Assembly: GCA_009920665.1 (NCBI GenBank)
Contig: RFZL01000028.1
Span: 1-32,175, forward strand
From: Alphaproteobacteria bacterium
GTDB taxonomy: Bacteria; Pseudomonadota; Alphaproteobacteria; Puniceispirillales; Puniceispirillaceae
Direction: 5' to 3'
DNA: 32,175 bases
Within the stretch, counting starts at the first letter, position 1. The number at the start of each line of letters is the position of its first letter. A program made the position numbers and the translations under genes. The notes beneath the pieces are model-generated. The model did no database searches. It was not told the DNA's origin and was given only the letters and a program-made list of their open reading frames with translations. Shown here one piece after another: positions 15,950-24,077 of this stretch.

Positions 15950-16949
15950 AACCGATGACAGGCCACTCAAATCTGACACCCTTCATCTTGATGATTTCTC
16001 GGTCAAGCAACAGCCCAATCATCAGACAGTGCCGAAATATTATGGCGAGGCGCTTCTTGCCGCCGCCCGTGTTGACACATCGATTCTGGCACTCACCGCT
16101 GATTTGACGGCACCAACGGAAACCGACCTTGTGCGTGACCATTTGCCTGACCAGTTTGTCATGGCCGGCATTGCCGAGGCGAATATGGTTGGCGTGGGTG
16201 CCGGCCTTGCCCGAGCCGGCTTCATCCCCTTTGTCCACTCCTTTTCGGTGTTCCTGTCGCGGCGCAGTTTTGACCAGATCGCGATGCAGATTGCCTATCC
16301 AAAGACCAATGTAAAGCTGGTTGGTTTCATGCCTGGAATCGACTCATTGCTTGGCGTTTCACACCAGGCGATCGACGATATCGCCCTAATGCGCGCGTTG
16401 CCAAACATGACAATATTGGAGCCGGCCAGCCCGGCAGATTACGAGGATGCCGTGGCAGCGGCGTTGGCGCATGAGGGGCCGGTATATCTGCGCCTGTATC
16501 GGGCAACAGCGCCAGCGACGCCTCTGAATGACGTGCCCCCGCTACAAGCTGGCAGGATCAGGTGCCTGCATCACGGCAATGACGCGGCAATCTTTGCCAC
16601 CGGCCTGATGGTGGAACAGGCGTTGCTCGCCGCCGAAGATCTGAAGACACAATCTATCAATGCATCGGTTATCGATTGTGCCAGCATCAAACCGCTTGAT
16701 GTCGAGGGCATTCTCGACGTCATCAGCCAAAGCAAAATCATTGTCACCGCAGAAAACCACACAGTCATCGGCGGTCTTGGGTCAGCAATCGCAGAAATCA
16801 TGGCTGGCAACAATATCGCACGGCCATTTTTTCGTATCGGCGTTCAGGATTGTTTCGCCGAGGGCGGCAGCCGATCATTCTTGTTTGGCAAATATGGCCT
16901 GTCGGCAAAGGATATCGCTGCCGCCATCAAACAGGGGCTGGCATCGTGA
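15942..16949 (+). CDS. Transketolase, C-terminal subunit
   Basis: A 335-residue protein carrying the Pyr domain and C-terminal domain of transketolase. The cofactor-activating Glu79 lies in AGIAEANMVGVGAGLA. SFSVFLSRRSFDQI and VGFMPGIDSLLGVSHQAIDDIALMRALPN follow family order, and TAENHTVIGGLGSAIAE marks the C-terminal domain. It completes the active site with the preceding subunit. The ATG overlaps the N-subunit stop by eight bases and has a perfect GGAGG site 6 bases upstream. It should move two-carbon ketol units between a pathway ketose and an aldose phosphate. Confidence 0.9.
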   Translation: MAETDDRPLKSDTLHLDDFSVKQQPNHQTVPKYYGEALLAAARVDTSILALTADLTAPTETDLVRDHLPDQFVMAGIAEANMVGVGAGLARAGFIPFVHSFSVFLSRRSFDQIAMQIAYPKTNVKLVGFMPGIDSLLGVSHQAIDDIALMRALPNMTILEPASPADYEDAVAAALAHEGPVYLRLYRATAPATPLNDVPPLQAGRIRCLHHGNDAAIFATGLMVEQALLAAEDLKTQSINASVIDCASIKPLDVEGILDVISQSKIIVTAENHTVIGGLGSAIAEIMAGNNIARPFFRIGVQDCFAEGGSRSFLFGKYGLSAKDIAAAIKQGLAS

Positions 16950-17869
16950 GGGACCGCCATGAACAGGTCGGCTTCGTCGGGCTTGGCACCATGGGCACGG
17001 CGATGGCCACACATCTTCTGGACGGGGGATGGAACCTGGTTCTGTTCGACATTGACGAGACAAAACTCGCCCCGTTCCAAGGTTACGCCAATTGCGTGAT
17101 AGCCGGCTCGCCAGCCGAAACGATGCGCCTGTGCAACCGGCTGGTTACCATGTTGCCAACCAGCGATCATGTCGAACAGGTTCTGTTTGGCGCAGCGGGC
17201 GCCATTGCCGAGATCAGGACCGGCGATCTGGTGATCGAGATGTCAACAGGCCAGCTCGACATGCTGGAGCAACAGGCCCACCGGCTTGAAACGGCGGGTG
17301 CGGCCCTGGTCGATGCGCCTGTATGCCTCTCCCCGGCCGAGGCGGCATCTGGTGATTTGATCGCCCTTGCTGGTGGAAGAACAGAAGATATCGCCGGTGC
17401 TGCCGACCTCCTTGAAGCCCTGTCACAACGCATCATTCATGCCGGACCGACCGGCTATGGGCTGCGATTGAAGTTGGTCAACAATTACATGAGCATGATA
17501 AATCACGTTCTGACTGGCGAGGTGCTGGCACTGGCAAGCGCCGCAGGACTGGATCGCCAGCTAACCATAGATCTGCTGCAGAACACGGCGGCAGGGCGCG
17601 GCCAGTTGCTGACCAACTATCCAAAAAAGGTCCTGCGCGGCGACACCTCCGCCGATTTTCCGATCACTATGGGAATCAAGGATCTGTCCATGGCTATCAA
17701 CATGTTCGAGACAATGCGCGCTGACGCCAGCTTCGGCACATTGGCAAGGCAGTTGTTCGATGATGCCGCCAGCGCGGGGCATGGCGCCCGGGATTGCACG
17801 GCAATGCTTGAGTATTTTGACAATAAACTGGCCGGACAACCGCGGCAGAATGGGATTCATGTCCGTTAA
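16946..17869 (+). CDS. Beta-hydroxyacid dehydrogenase, YihU-like
   Basis: A 307-residue NAD(P)-dependent reductase of the 3-hydroxyisobutyrate dehydrogenase family. GLGTMG (12-17) is the Rossmann loop, and Lys176 in LKLVNNYMS is the catalytic Lys. Blocks TMLP..D.V..VLFG, VNNYMS, NTAAGRGQ and YPKKVLRGD resemble recalled E. coli YihU (sulfolactaldehyde reductase) more than tartronate-semialdehyde reductase. However, the substrate loop that in YihU reads VGRTSAN is VCLSPAE here (126-132). The Arg I recall as sulfonate-binding is Leu, so a different small hydroxyacid or semialdehyde is likely. The GTG start forms GTGA with the preceding stop and has AGGGG 8 bases upstream. It would reduce or oxidise a C3-C4 cleavage product. 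Confidence 0.85.
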   Translation: MRDRHEQVGFVGLGTMGTAMATHLLDGGWNLVLFDIDETKLAPFQGYANCVIAGSPAETMRLCNRLVTMLPTSDHVEQVLFGAAGAIAEIRTGDLVIEMSTGQLDMLEQQAHRLETAGAALVDAPVCLSPAEAASGDLIALAGGRTEDIAGAADLLEALSQRIIHAGPTGYGLRLKLVNNYMSMINHVLTGEVLALASAAGLDRQLTIDLLQNTAAGRGQLLTNYPKKVLRGDTSADFPITMGIKDLSMAINMFETMRADASFGTLARQLFDDAASAGHGARDCTAMLEYFDNKLAGQPRQNGIHVR

Positions 17870-17947
17870 AAACCCGCCAAGGGTCTTAAATCAGTCAGGC
17901 ATGTATCCAGATGACCCTTACGGCCCGACACTCATAGGAACGGTTAA

Positions 17948-18865
17948 ATGAAACAGGGAACCGGCAGCAATTTCATGAAGCGTGTTTTTTTTACCGGCGG
18001 CAGTGGCAAGGCTGGCCGCCATGTCGTGCGCTATCTCGCCGACAGGGGGCACAAGGTTCTCAACGCCGACATTGTCAACATGCCGCAGGATGGCGTCGAT
18101 TTCCTGCGGGTCGATGTCACCGAACCCGGACAGGTGTTTTCTGCGATGTCGAGCCATATGAACCGGGATGAGCTGCGCCAGCAACAATGGCCCCTTGGCT
18201 ATGATGCAGTGGTTCATTTCGCCGCCATTCCCCGCATATTGCAGGCGTCCGATATCGAGACCTATCAGACGAATGTGATGGGCACATATAATGTGCTGGA
18301 GGCGGCGGCGAAGCTGAACATCGGAAAGGTGATCTTCGCCTCGTCAGAAACGGTCTATGGGCTGTGCTTTTCACATGACAGGCCAAAGCCGCTGAGCCTT
18401 CCCGTTGAGGAGGATGACCAGACACGTCCGATGGACAGCTACGCCATGGCAAAAGTGGTAAATGAAGAGACAGCCAAGGCATTCCAGCGCCGCACCAATC
18501 ACGATATTTACGGCTTGCGGATCGGCAATGTCATTGAACCCGATGAATATGGGCTGTTTGAAGGCTTTTGCGCAACGCCCGAGGTCCGTCTTCCAAATGC
18601 GTTCAATTACATCGATGCGCGCGATCTCGGCCAGGCGGTCGATCTGTGCCTGCAGCATGACGGTCTTGGTTACGAAGTTTTCAACGTATCGAATGACCGG
18701 AATTCAGTTGATCTGGACAATGCGGAAATCATTTCAAAATTCTATCAGGACGTACCTCTCAAGCGCGGCATTGATCCGACGGAGTGCCTGTTCTCAAACC
18801 GGAAGATGAAAAGCATGCTCGGTTTCAAGCCGGCATATGACTGGCGCAACGACGCAAAACGTTAA
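17948..18865 (+). CDS. NAD-dependent epimerase/dehydratase (extended SDR)
   Basis: A 305-residue extended SDR. TGGSGKAG (cofactor loop) begins near residue 15, and HFAAIP, NVMGTYNVLEAA, ASSETVYG and YAMAK (active-site Tyr and Lys) follow in normal order. Members include UDP-sugar epimerases and uronate dehydrogenases; the short substrate domain would also fit the latter. ATG 17948 is preceded by AGGA 9 bases upstream; ATG 17975 gives the more usual MKRVFFTGGSG start but has a poor site. It is fourth in the transketolase operon, 78 bases after the hydroxyacid dehydrogenase, so it probably acts on a sugar or sugar-acid intermediate. Confidence 0.82.
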   Translation: MKQGTGSNFMKRVFFTGGSGKAGRHVVRYLADRGHKVLNADIVNMPQDGVDFLRVDVTEPGQVFSAMSSHMNRDELRQQQWPLGYDAVVHFAAIPRILQASDIETYQTNVMGTYNVLEAAAKLNIGKVIFASSETVYGLCFSHDRPKPLSLPVEEDDQTRPMDSYAMAKVVNEETAKAFQRRTNHDIYGLRIGNVIEPDEYGLFEGFCATPEVRLPNAFNYIDARDLGQAVDLCLQHDGLGYEVFNVSNDRNSVDLDNAEIISKFYQDVPLKRGIDPTECLFSNRKMKSMLGFKPAYDWRNDAKR

Positions 18866-18905
18866 GCAAGACAGGCAAGGCGGGTAACGCCGCCGGGGGT
18901 AAAAT

Positions 18906-19517
18906 ATGCTGTCCTACACGCTCGGGGTTTTGGTCCTTATGGCAATTCCCGGGCCGGCTCTTCTTACCATCTTCGGGATAGGCGCCTCCTTTGGCTACCA
19001 TGCGGGGATAAGATATGTCACTGGCGTCTATGTCGGCGCGAATGTGACAACACTGTTTATATTCAGCGGGTTAAGCACGCTTCTGCTGGAATTTCCCGGG
19101 CTGCGTTCCGCGCTTTTCCTGCTGTCATTGACCTATTTCGTCTATCTCGCGGTGCGCATTGGACTGGCTGGGTCGAGGCTGGGCATTGTAAAGCAGGCAC
19201 CGCCCGGATTCCGCGCCGGTGTCATGCTGCAGCTTGTCAATCCAAAGACTTACATGACGATATCGGCACTCTATTTTGGCTTCCCAATCCTGGCCGATGC
19301 GCCGGTGAATGAAGCCATAATCAAGATCATCATCGCCAATATCATCTGGATACCGGGACATTTTCTCTGGCTTTATGCCGGCGTAAAGGTCAACCGCCTC
19401 GACTTGTCGCCCCGCTCCACCCGTATTCTCAACATCACACTGGCGACAAGCATGCTGATCATCGTGTTCACGTCGGCAATTTTCTCGATATCGGGGGGAT
19501 CGGTGAGCTTGCGGTGA
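18906..19517 (+). CDS. LysE/RhtB-family exporter
   Basis: A 203-residue membrane protein with about six hydrophobic segments. The N-terminal helix ending in PGPALLTI is the LysE/RhtB signature, and LVNPKTYM is the conserved intracellular NPK motif. The family exports amino acids and related small acids. In this operon it may release a pathway end product or guard against an intermediate. The ATG has GGGGGT 7 bases upstream. It is the last gene before the hairpin at 19529. Confidence 0.85.
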   Translation: MLSYTLGVLVLMAIPGPALLTIFGIGASFGYHAGIRYVTGVYVGANVTTLFIFSGLSTLLLEFPGLRSALFLLSLTYFVYLAVRIGLAGSRLGIVKQAPPGFRAGVMLQLVNPKTYMTISALYFGFPILADAPVNEAIIKIIIANIIWIPGHFLWLYAGVKVNRLDLSPRSTRILNITLATSMLIIVFTSAIFSISGGSVSLR

Positions 19518-19528
19518 CCGGGCAGCAA

Positions 19529-19558
19529 AACACCGCCATCCGGGAGGATAGCGGTGTT
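19529..19558 (+). terminator. Strong hairpin ending the transketolase operon
   Basis: AACACCGC (19529-19536) pairs with GCGGTGTT (19551-19558). Inside, ATCC pairs with GGAT across one C·A mismatch, closed by a GGGA (GNRA-type) tetraloop. It begins 12 bases after the exporter stop. No T run follows, so it may terminate weakly or stabilise the 3' end. The core repeats at 142-166. The gap to 19655 also has GATCTGAA/TTCAGATC arms (19627-19634, 19655-19662) overlapping the ATPase stop. Confidence 0.55.
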
Positions 19559-19655
19559 CTGATAGAATGGGTTGCTGGTTGCGGGGGCAGGATGTGCTCA
19601 GGACCCCACGCTGTAAATCAGGATTTGATCTGAACCTCATGCAACCTTCTTGCCT

Positions 19656-20741
19656 TCAGATCCTCAGGCCGGTTTTCAGGTCAAAATAATGCAATCGATC
19701 CGCGCGAATGTGGAATTTGACCGTCTCGCCGGGCTGAAAGCGCCTTTCGCCCTCATACTTGCCGACAATTTCGCCAAAGCCGGCATCGCAGGTGAGGACG
19801 GTTTCATGCCCCATCGGTTCCACCACCGTGATCGAGCCAGCTATCGAAACATGCCCCCTTGCGGGTTTTGCCGTATCCGCCAGTTCCATATGTTCGGGCC
19901 GGAATCCGAGCTGCACCATGGTCCCTTCCGCAACACCGCAACCGGCAAGATCAAGGCTGGTGCCGCTGTCGGTCCTGAGGCTCATTGTCTTGCCGCTGGC
20001 CTCGATACGCCCGGTCGCGAAATTCATCGCCGGCGAACCGATAAAACTCGCGACGAACTGGCTTGCCGGGTGTTTGTAGACCTCGTCGGGCGTGCCTACC
20101 TGCTCGATATGGCCTTCATTCATGATGACGATCCGGTCCGCCAGCGTCATCGCCTCCACCTGGTCATGGGTCACATAGACGGTGGTTGTCTGCACCCGCT
20201 GATGCAAAATTTTCATTTCGGCACGCATCTTGTGGCGTAGCTTGGCATCAAGATTCGACAGCGGCTCGTCAAACAGGAACACCTTGGGTTTGCGGACGAT
20301 CGCCCGCCCCATGGCAACGCGCTGTTTCTGACCTCCCGACAATTCGCCGGGACGTCTTTTCAGCAAGTCGCCAAGCCCCAGTATCTCGGCGGCTTCATTC
20401 GTTCGTTTGGCGATTTCGTCCTTTGGCAGACGCTTGGCGCGAAGACCAAAGGAGATGTTGTCAAACACGTTCAAATGCGGATAGAGCGCATAGTTCTGAA
20501 AGACCATCGCGATATCGCGGTCCTTCGGATGGACATTGTTGACAGCCCGGCCATCGATCGAGATCGATCCCGAGGTTACATCCTCCAGACCGGCAAGCAT
20601 GCGCAGCGTTGTCGACTTGCCACACCCCGACGGGCCGACAAACACGACAAACTCGCTGCTGCCGATTGACAGGTTGAAATCCTCAACCGCGACCACGGAT
20701 CCGAACAGCTTGTGCACCCCCTCAAGCCTGACCTCTGCCAT
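19656..20741 (-). CDS. Sugar ABC transporter ATPase, MalK/UgpC type
   Basis: A 361-residue nucleotide-binding subunit. Walker A GPSGCGKST (36-44), Q-loop FQNYALYPH, signature LSGGQ (134-138), Walker B VFLFDEP (154-160) and the switch His in VTHDQ are all intact. The C-terminal ~120 residues form the MalK-type regulatory OB domain (GFRPEHM, RADRLHYFD). It powers the importer whose permeases and binding protein are encoded upstream. It starts 3 bases after the lyase stop, so the lyase is firmly within this operon. Confidence 0.92.
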   Translation of the reverse strand: MAEVRLEGVHKLFGSVVAVEDFNLSIGSSEFVVFVGPSGCGKSTTLRMLAGLEDVTSGSISIDGRAVNNVHPKDRDIAMVFQNYALYPHLNVFDNISFGLRAKRLPKDEIAKRTNEAAEILGLGDLLKRRPGELSGGQKQRVAMGRAIVRKPKVFLFDEPLSNLDAKLRHKMRAEMKILHQRVQTTTVYVTHDQVEAMTLADRIVIMNEGHIEQVGTPDEVYKHPASQFVASFIGSPAMNFATGRIEASGKTMSLRTDSGTSLDLAGCGVAEGTMVQLGFRPEHMELADTAKPARGHVSIAGSITVVEPMGHETVLTCDAGFGEIVGKYEGERRFQPGETVKFHIRADRLHYFDLKTGLRI

Positions 20742-20744
20742 CTT

Positions 20745-22244
20745 TCAACCCTCCCCCGCGATCAATTCCGCCACCCGTCGGGCGCGCTGTTCATCAGCCT
20801 GTGAAATCCGCCTGCGTATCTCGCCGACTTCTGTTTTCAGAACTGCCAGCCGTTCGGCATAACCGGCCAGAGACTGTTGCAACGCCGCCGGCCCCGGTCC
20901 GCCCGGCAGCTCGCGGACCGCGACAAAATTCCGCGGGCTTGTCGCCAGCGTCAGCAGGTCTGCGTCCATCCCGGGCTTTCGCCCGGTGACCTCCTCAAAG
21001 GTGCGGGCGAACAGGTCCCACGGCAATTCATCGAATGCCATGTCGCTGGACAGGGCCTCGCGGGCCAGCTTGCTGGCAACATGATGCGCTTCCCTGAAGC
21101 CTATCTTTTCAACCCTGACGATGGTGTCTGCCAGCTCCGTAATGGTGGCCATTGATTTCTGGATCCGCCGGTTGATCGAGGGCTGGTTGGTCTTCATCGC
21201 CTCCACAAAACCACCCAACAGAGGAAGGGCTTGGTCAAGTCGGTCAAATACATTGAACCCGGTCGCCTGCGTTTCGCGCTCCGAATCATTCATATCGGCA
21301 AAAGGTGTGTTGTGCATGGTCTGCACGATCTGGTCCGCGCCGCCGCCGGCAAGTGACAGTTTCAGGCGCAGATGCTCCAGCGGCACCGGGTTGCGCTTCT
21401 GCGGCATGATCGAGGAAATCTGGACAAACCCGTCAGCCACATCAATCTGTGACACCTCAAACCCGGTCCAGGTCACCAGATCCTGCACCAGACGGCCAAG
21501 ATGGATGCATCCAAGCCGGATCGTCGCATAGCTCGCGGTGATATAATCGACATTGGCGATGGCCCCGTAGGAATTCTCGACAATTCCCGGGAAGCCAAGC
21601 AGTTCGGCGACGCGATGCCGGTCGAGATCAAAGCCGGAGGTGGTGATCGCCGCAGCGCCCATCGGGCAGAGATTGACCTCTTCCAGCGCCGCGTGAAGCC
21701 TGGTCATGTCCCGCAGGATGAATTCGATCGCCGCGCCAAGATAATGCCCGAGAACCGAGACCTGGGCCGGCTGCCCGTGGGTATAGAGCAACACCGTTTC
21801 GTCAATGCCGCTCTCGGCGCGGGCCAGAAACTGGTCCGCCATCACCGCATAACGCTCAAGCAGACCGAGAAGCCGGTCGCGAAGCTGCATCCGGAACATG
21901 GTGTGCTCCATGTCATTTCGCGAGCGCCCCATATGCAGCCTGCCGGCCATATCCTCTCCCGCCTGCCGGCCAAGCTCCTGCTCGATCAGAAAGAAGAGAT
22001 CCTCGAAACTGCCGTCAAACGGCCGGTCTGCCCATGGGCGTGTCTGATCGATATTGATCAGGGCCTCGAGAATGGCGGATGCATCGCCACCCGCAAGCAA
22101 TCCCCTTTCGGCCAGCATCACACCATGCGACAGATTGATGGCGTGAAGCGGTGCCGAAAAATACTGCCTGTAGATATCGAGATCCGGCGCAAGCACGCTT
22201 TGCGCGTAGACCTGGGCGGGGAAGGTATCATAGTCGGAACCCAT
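20745..22244 (-). CDS. Argininosuccinate lyase-like enzyme in the ABC operon
   Basis: A 499-residue member of the fumarase/aspartase superfamily, closest in pattern to argininosuccinate lyase. Visible are GRSRND (106-111), YTHGQPAQ (154-161; the lyase norm is YTHLQ.AQP) and the flexible signature loop SSIMPQKRNP (277-286) with the catalytic Ser. The C-terminal ~50 residues look like a coiled coil. The family eliminates fumarate or an analogue from C-N bonded adducts; EDDS lyase is a catabolic relative. It sits between permease and ATPase genes, 6 and 3 bases from its neighbours. It therefore probably cleaves the imported compound rather than making arginine. I do not call it argH for that reason. 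Confidence 0.82.
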   Translation of the reverse strand: MGSDYDTFPAQVYAQSVLAPDLDIYRQYFSAPLHAINLSHGVMLAERGLLAGGDASAILEALINIDQTRPWADRPFDGSFEDLFFLIEQELGRQAGEDMAGRLHMGRSRNDMEHTMFRMQLRDRLLGLLERYAVMADQFLARAESGIDETVLLYTHGQPAQVSVLGHYLGAAIEFILRDMTRLHAALEEVNLCPMGAAAITTSGFDLDRHRVAELLGFPGIVENSYGAIANVDYITASYATIRLGCIHLGRLVQDLVTWTGFEVSQIDVADGFVQISSIMPQKRNPVPLEHLRLKLSLAGGGADQIVQTMHNTPFADMNDSERETQATGFNVFDRLDQALPLLGGFVEAMKTNQPSINRRIQKSMATITELADTIVRVEKIGFREAHHVASKLAREALSSDMAFDELPWDLFARTFEEVTGRKPGMDADLLTLATSPRNFVAVRELPGGPGPAALQQSLAGYAERLAVLKTEVGEIRRRISQADEQRARRVAELIAGEG

Positions 22245-22250
22245 CTCAAC

Positions 22251-23099
22251 TCATCCCTTCAAGCCAGCGAGCATGATCCCGCGAATAATGAATTTCTGCA
22301 GCAGCAGGAACACCAGCAGCGTCGGCAGGGTGGCGAGACAGGACGCTGTCATGACAATTTCCCAGTCCATCTGGAATTCACCGTTGAATGAGGCGATCCC
22401 GACGGGAATCGTATAGATATCGGGGTCGTTGGTGACGATCAGCGGCCAGATGAATGCTGTCCAGTTGCCCAGAAAATGGAAGATCGCGAGAGCCGACAAC
22501 GCCGGAATGACAAGCGGCATCGCAATCCGCCACCAGATGGCGAATTCAGACCAGCCATCGATGCGCGCCGCCTCGATAAGCTCATCGGGAAGACTCATGA
22601 AGAACTGCCGCATCAGGAATGTGCCGAAGCCGGTCATCAACCCGGGGAAGGCAATGCCCCAATAGGTATCGATCCAGCCAAAGCTTCGCGACATCATATA
22701 CCAGGGAATGATCAGCATTTCGGTCGGAATCATCAAGGTGCTGAGGATAGCGATGAAGACGATCTGGCGGCCGCGAAAATCGAACTTCGCCAGCGTGTAG
22801 CCGACCAGCGAGTCGAAAAAAAGCACCGAGGCCGTGCTGAAGGTGGCCACCCACAACGAATTCAGCATCCACCGCATGAATTTAGATTCCTGCAGGATAA
22901 ATACATAGTTTTCCAGCGTCGGCCGGTCAGGAATCACACTGAGCTCGAAAACTTCCTGGCCCGTCTTGAACGAGGTGGACGCCATGAACACGATCGGGGT
23001 AATCATCACCACCCCGCCGAGGAACAGCAGGGTCCAGAGGATGACCTTGCCGGGTCGCGCGCGTTCGAGGCGCGCCATCGTCGCGTTGAGATCGCTCAT
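22251..23099 (-). CDS. Sugar ABC transporter permease (MalG type)
   Basis: A 282-residue inner-membrane permease with six predicted helices. The EAA loop EAARIDGWSEFAIWWRIAMP contacts the ATPase. The N-terminal SFKTGQEVF periplasmic region and the C-terminal FIIRGIMLAGLKG tail are typical of MalG-type CUT1 permeases. Its ATG overlaps the previous permease stop by four bases (ATGA). Confidence 0.92.
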   Translation of the reverse strand: MSDLNATMARLERARPGKVILWTLLFLGGVVMITPIVFMASTSFKTGQEVFELSVIPDRPTLENYVFILQESKFMRWMLNSLWVATFSTASVLFFDSLVGYTLAKFDFRGRQIVFIAILSTLMIPTEMLIIPWYMMSRSFGWIDTYWGIAFPGLMTGFGTFLMRQFFMSLPDELIEAARIDGWSEFAIWWRIAMPLVIPALSALAIFHFLGNWTAFIWPLIVTNDPDIYTIPVGIASFNGEFQMDWEIVMTASCLATLPTLLVFLLLQKFIIRGIMLAGLKG

Positions 23100-23995
23100 T
23101 TGTGTTTCCGCATGAGCCAGAGTTGAACAAGGCTGACAACAAGCAGGATCATGAACAGAATCACGGTCAGTGCGGAGGCCCGCCCAAGCTTGAACTCATC
23201 GAAGGCGAATTCATAGATCATCAGCACCAGCGGCTTGGTGGAATTGAGCGGCCCGCCTGCGCTGTCGGCGCTCATCGTATAGACCTGGTCGAAGATCCGA
23301 AGAAAGCCGATGGTCGATACCACGGTCAGAAAGATCATCGTCGGCTTCAGCGCCGGCAGGGTGATTTCACGCAGGATCTGCCAGCGGCCGGCGCCATCGA
23401 TCTCCGCGGCCTCGAAATAGCTTCTGGGTATCGCCCTGATGCCGGCAATGAAAATGACGATCTGGAAACCGAGTCCGGCCCATACAGCGGGTGCCATGAT
23501 GGCATAGAGCGCCTGGGTGACCGATTTCAGAAAGGGTTGCTGAGGAATGCCCATCCAGGACAGCATGATGTTGAAATATCCGATAGGAAGCGGTTGATAG
23601 AACCATCGCCATACCCAGGCCATCGCCACCGCGGTGGTCAGGAACGGGATGAAATACATGGCCCGGATCATGTCATGTCCGAAATGAATTTCATTCAGCC
23701 AATAGGCGATGACGAAGGCGATCAGCATGCTGACAGGCACCCCGACAAGCGCGTATTTGATGGTGTTCCAGAGAACCAGCCAGAAATCCTCATCCGCGAA
23801 GATCTTGATATAGTTCTTGAAACCGATGGCCTTTTTCGCCCCCAGCAGGTTCCATTTCAGGGTTGATACGTAAAATGCCTCAAAAGTCGGATAGAAGCGG
23901 ATCGTGATATAGAAGACCAGAGGGATCGCCAGAAAAAGCCAGGCTGTGATGGCCAGTTTCTGCCCGATGGTCAGTCTATTCCAGAAATCGGTCAT
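23096..23995 (-). CDS. Sugar ABC transporter permease (MalF type)
   Basis: A 299-residue inner-membrane permease. It has a long periplasmic loop after the first helix (FYPTFEAFYVSTLKWN) and the EAA motif FEAAEIDGAGRWQILREITLP. It pairs with the MalG-type permease encoded next. The 82-base gap from the binding-protein gene contains a 10-bp hairpin, which probably lowers its expression relative to the binding protein. Confidence 0.92.
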   Translation of the reverse strand: MTDFWNRLTIGQKLAITAWLFLAIPLVFYITIRFYPTFEAFYVSTLKWNLLGAKKAIGFKNYIKIFADEDFWLVLWNTIKYALVGVPVSMLIAFVIAYWLNEIHFGHDMIRAMYFIPFLTTAVAMAWVWRWFYQPLPIGYFNIMLSWMGIPQQPFLKSVTQALYAIMAPAVWAGLGFQIVIFIAGIRAIPRSYFEAAEIDGAGRWQILREITLPALKPTMIFLTVVSTIGFLRIFDQVYTMSADSAGGPLNSTKPLVLMIYEFAFDEFKLGRASALTVILFMILLVVSLVQLWLMRKHK

Positions 23996-24027
23996 GAATT
24001 CGATTTCGCCTCACCGCAGGAAAATCG

Positions 24028-24056
24028 GCAGATGGCAACGGAATGCTGCCATCTGC
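24028..24056 (-). terminator. Attenuator-like hairpin between binding protein and permease genes
   Basis: GCAGATGGCA (24028-24037) and TGCCATCTGC (24047-24056) form a perfect 10-bp stem with a 9-base loop. On the minus strand GATTTTCC follows, giving a short T run. Such hairpins behind binding-protein genes stop part of the transcription or protect the upstream message. Confidence 0.6.
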
Positions 24057-24077
24057 GCGGGGTTCGGGTGATCATCC

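Noticed and set aside
20745-22244. Housekeeping argH
   Set aside because: The gene is embedded within a sugar ABC operon and the YTHLQ-type motif is altered to YTHGQ. A catabolic lyase is the more cautious call.
23102-23866. 254-residue plus-strand frame opposite the MalF-type permease
   Set aside because: Its composition is a charged His/Asp/Arg-rich shadow of a membrane-protein gene; no ribosome site or domain.
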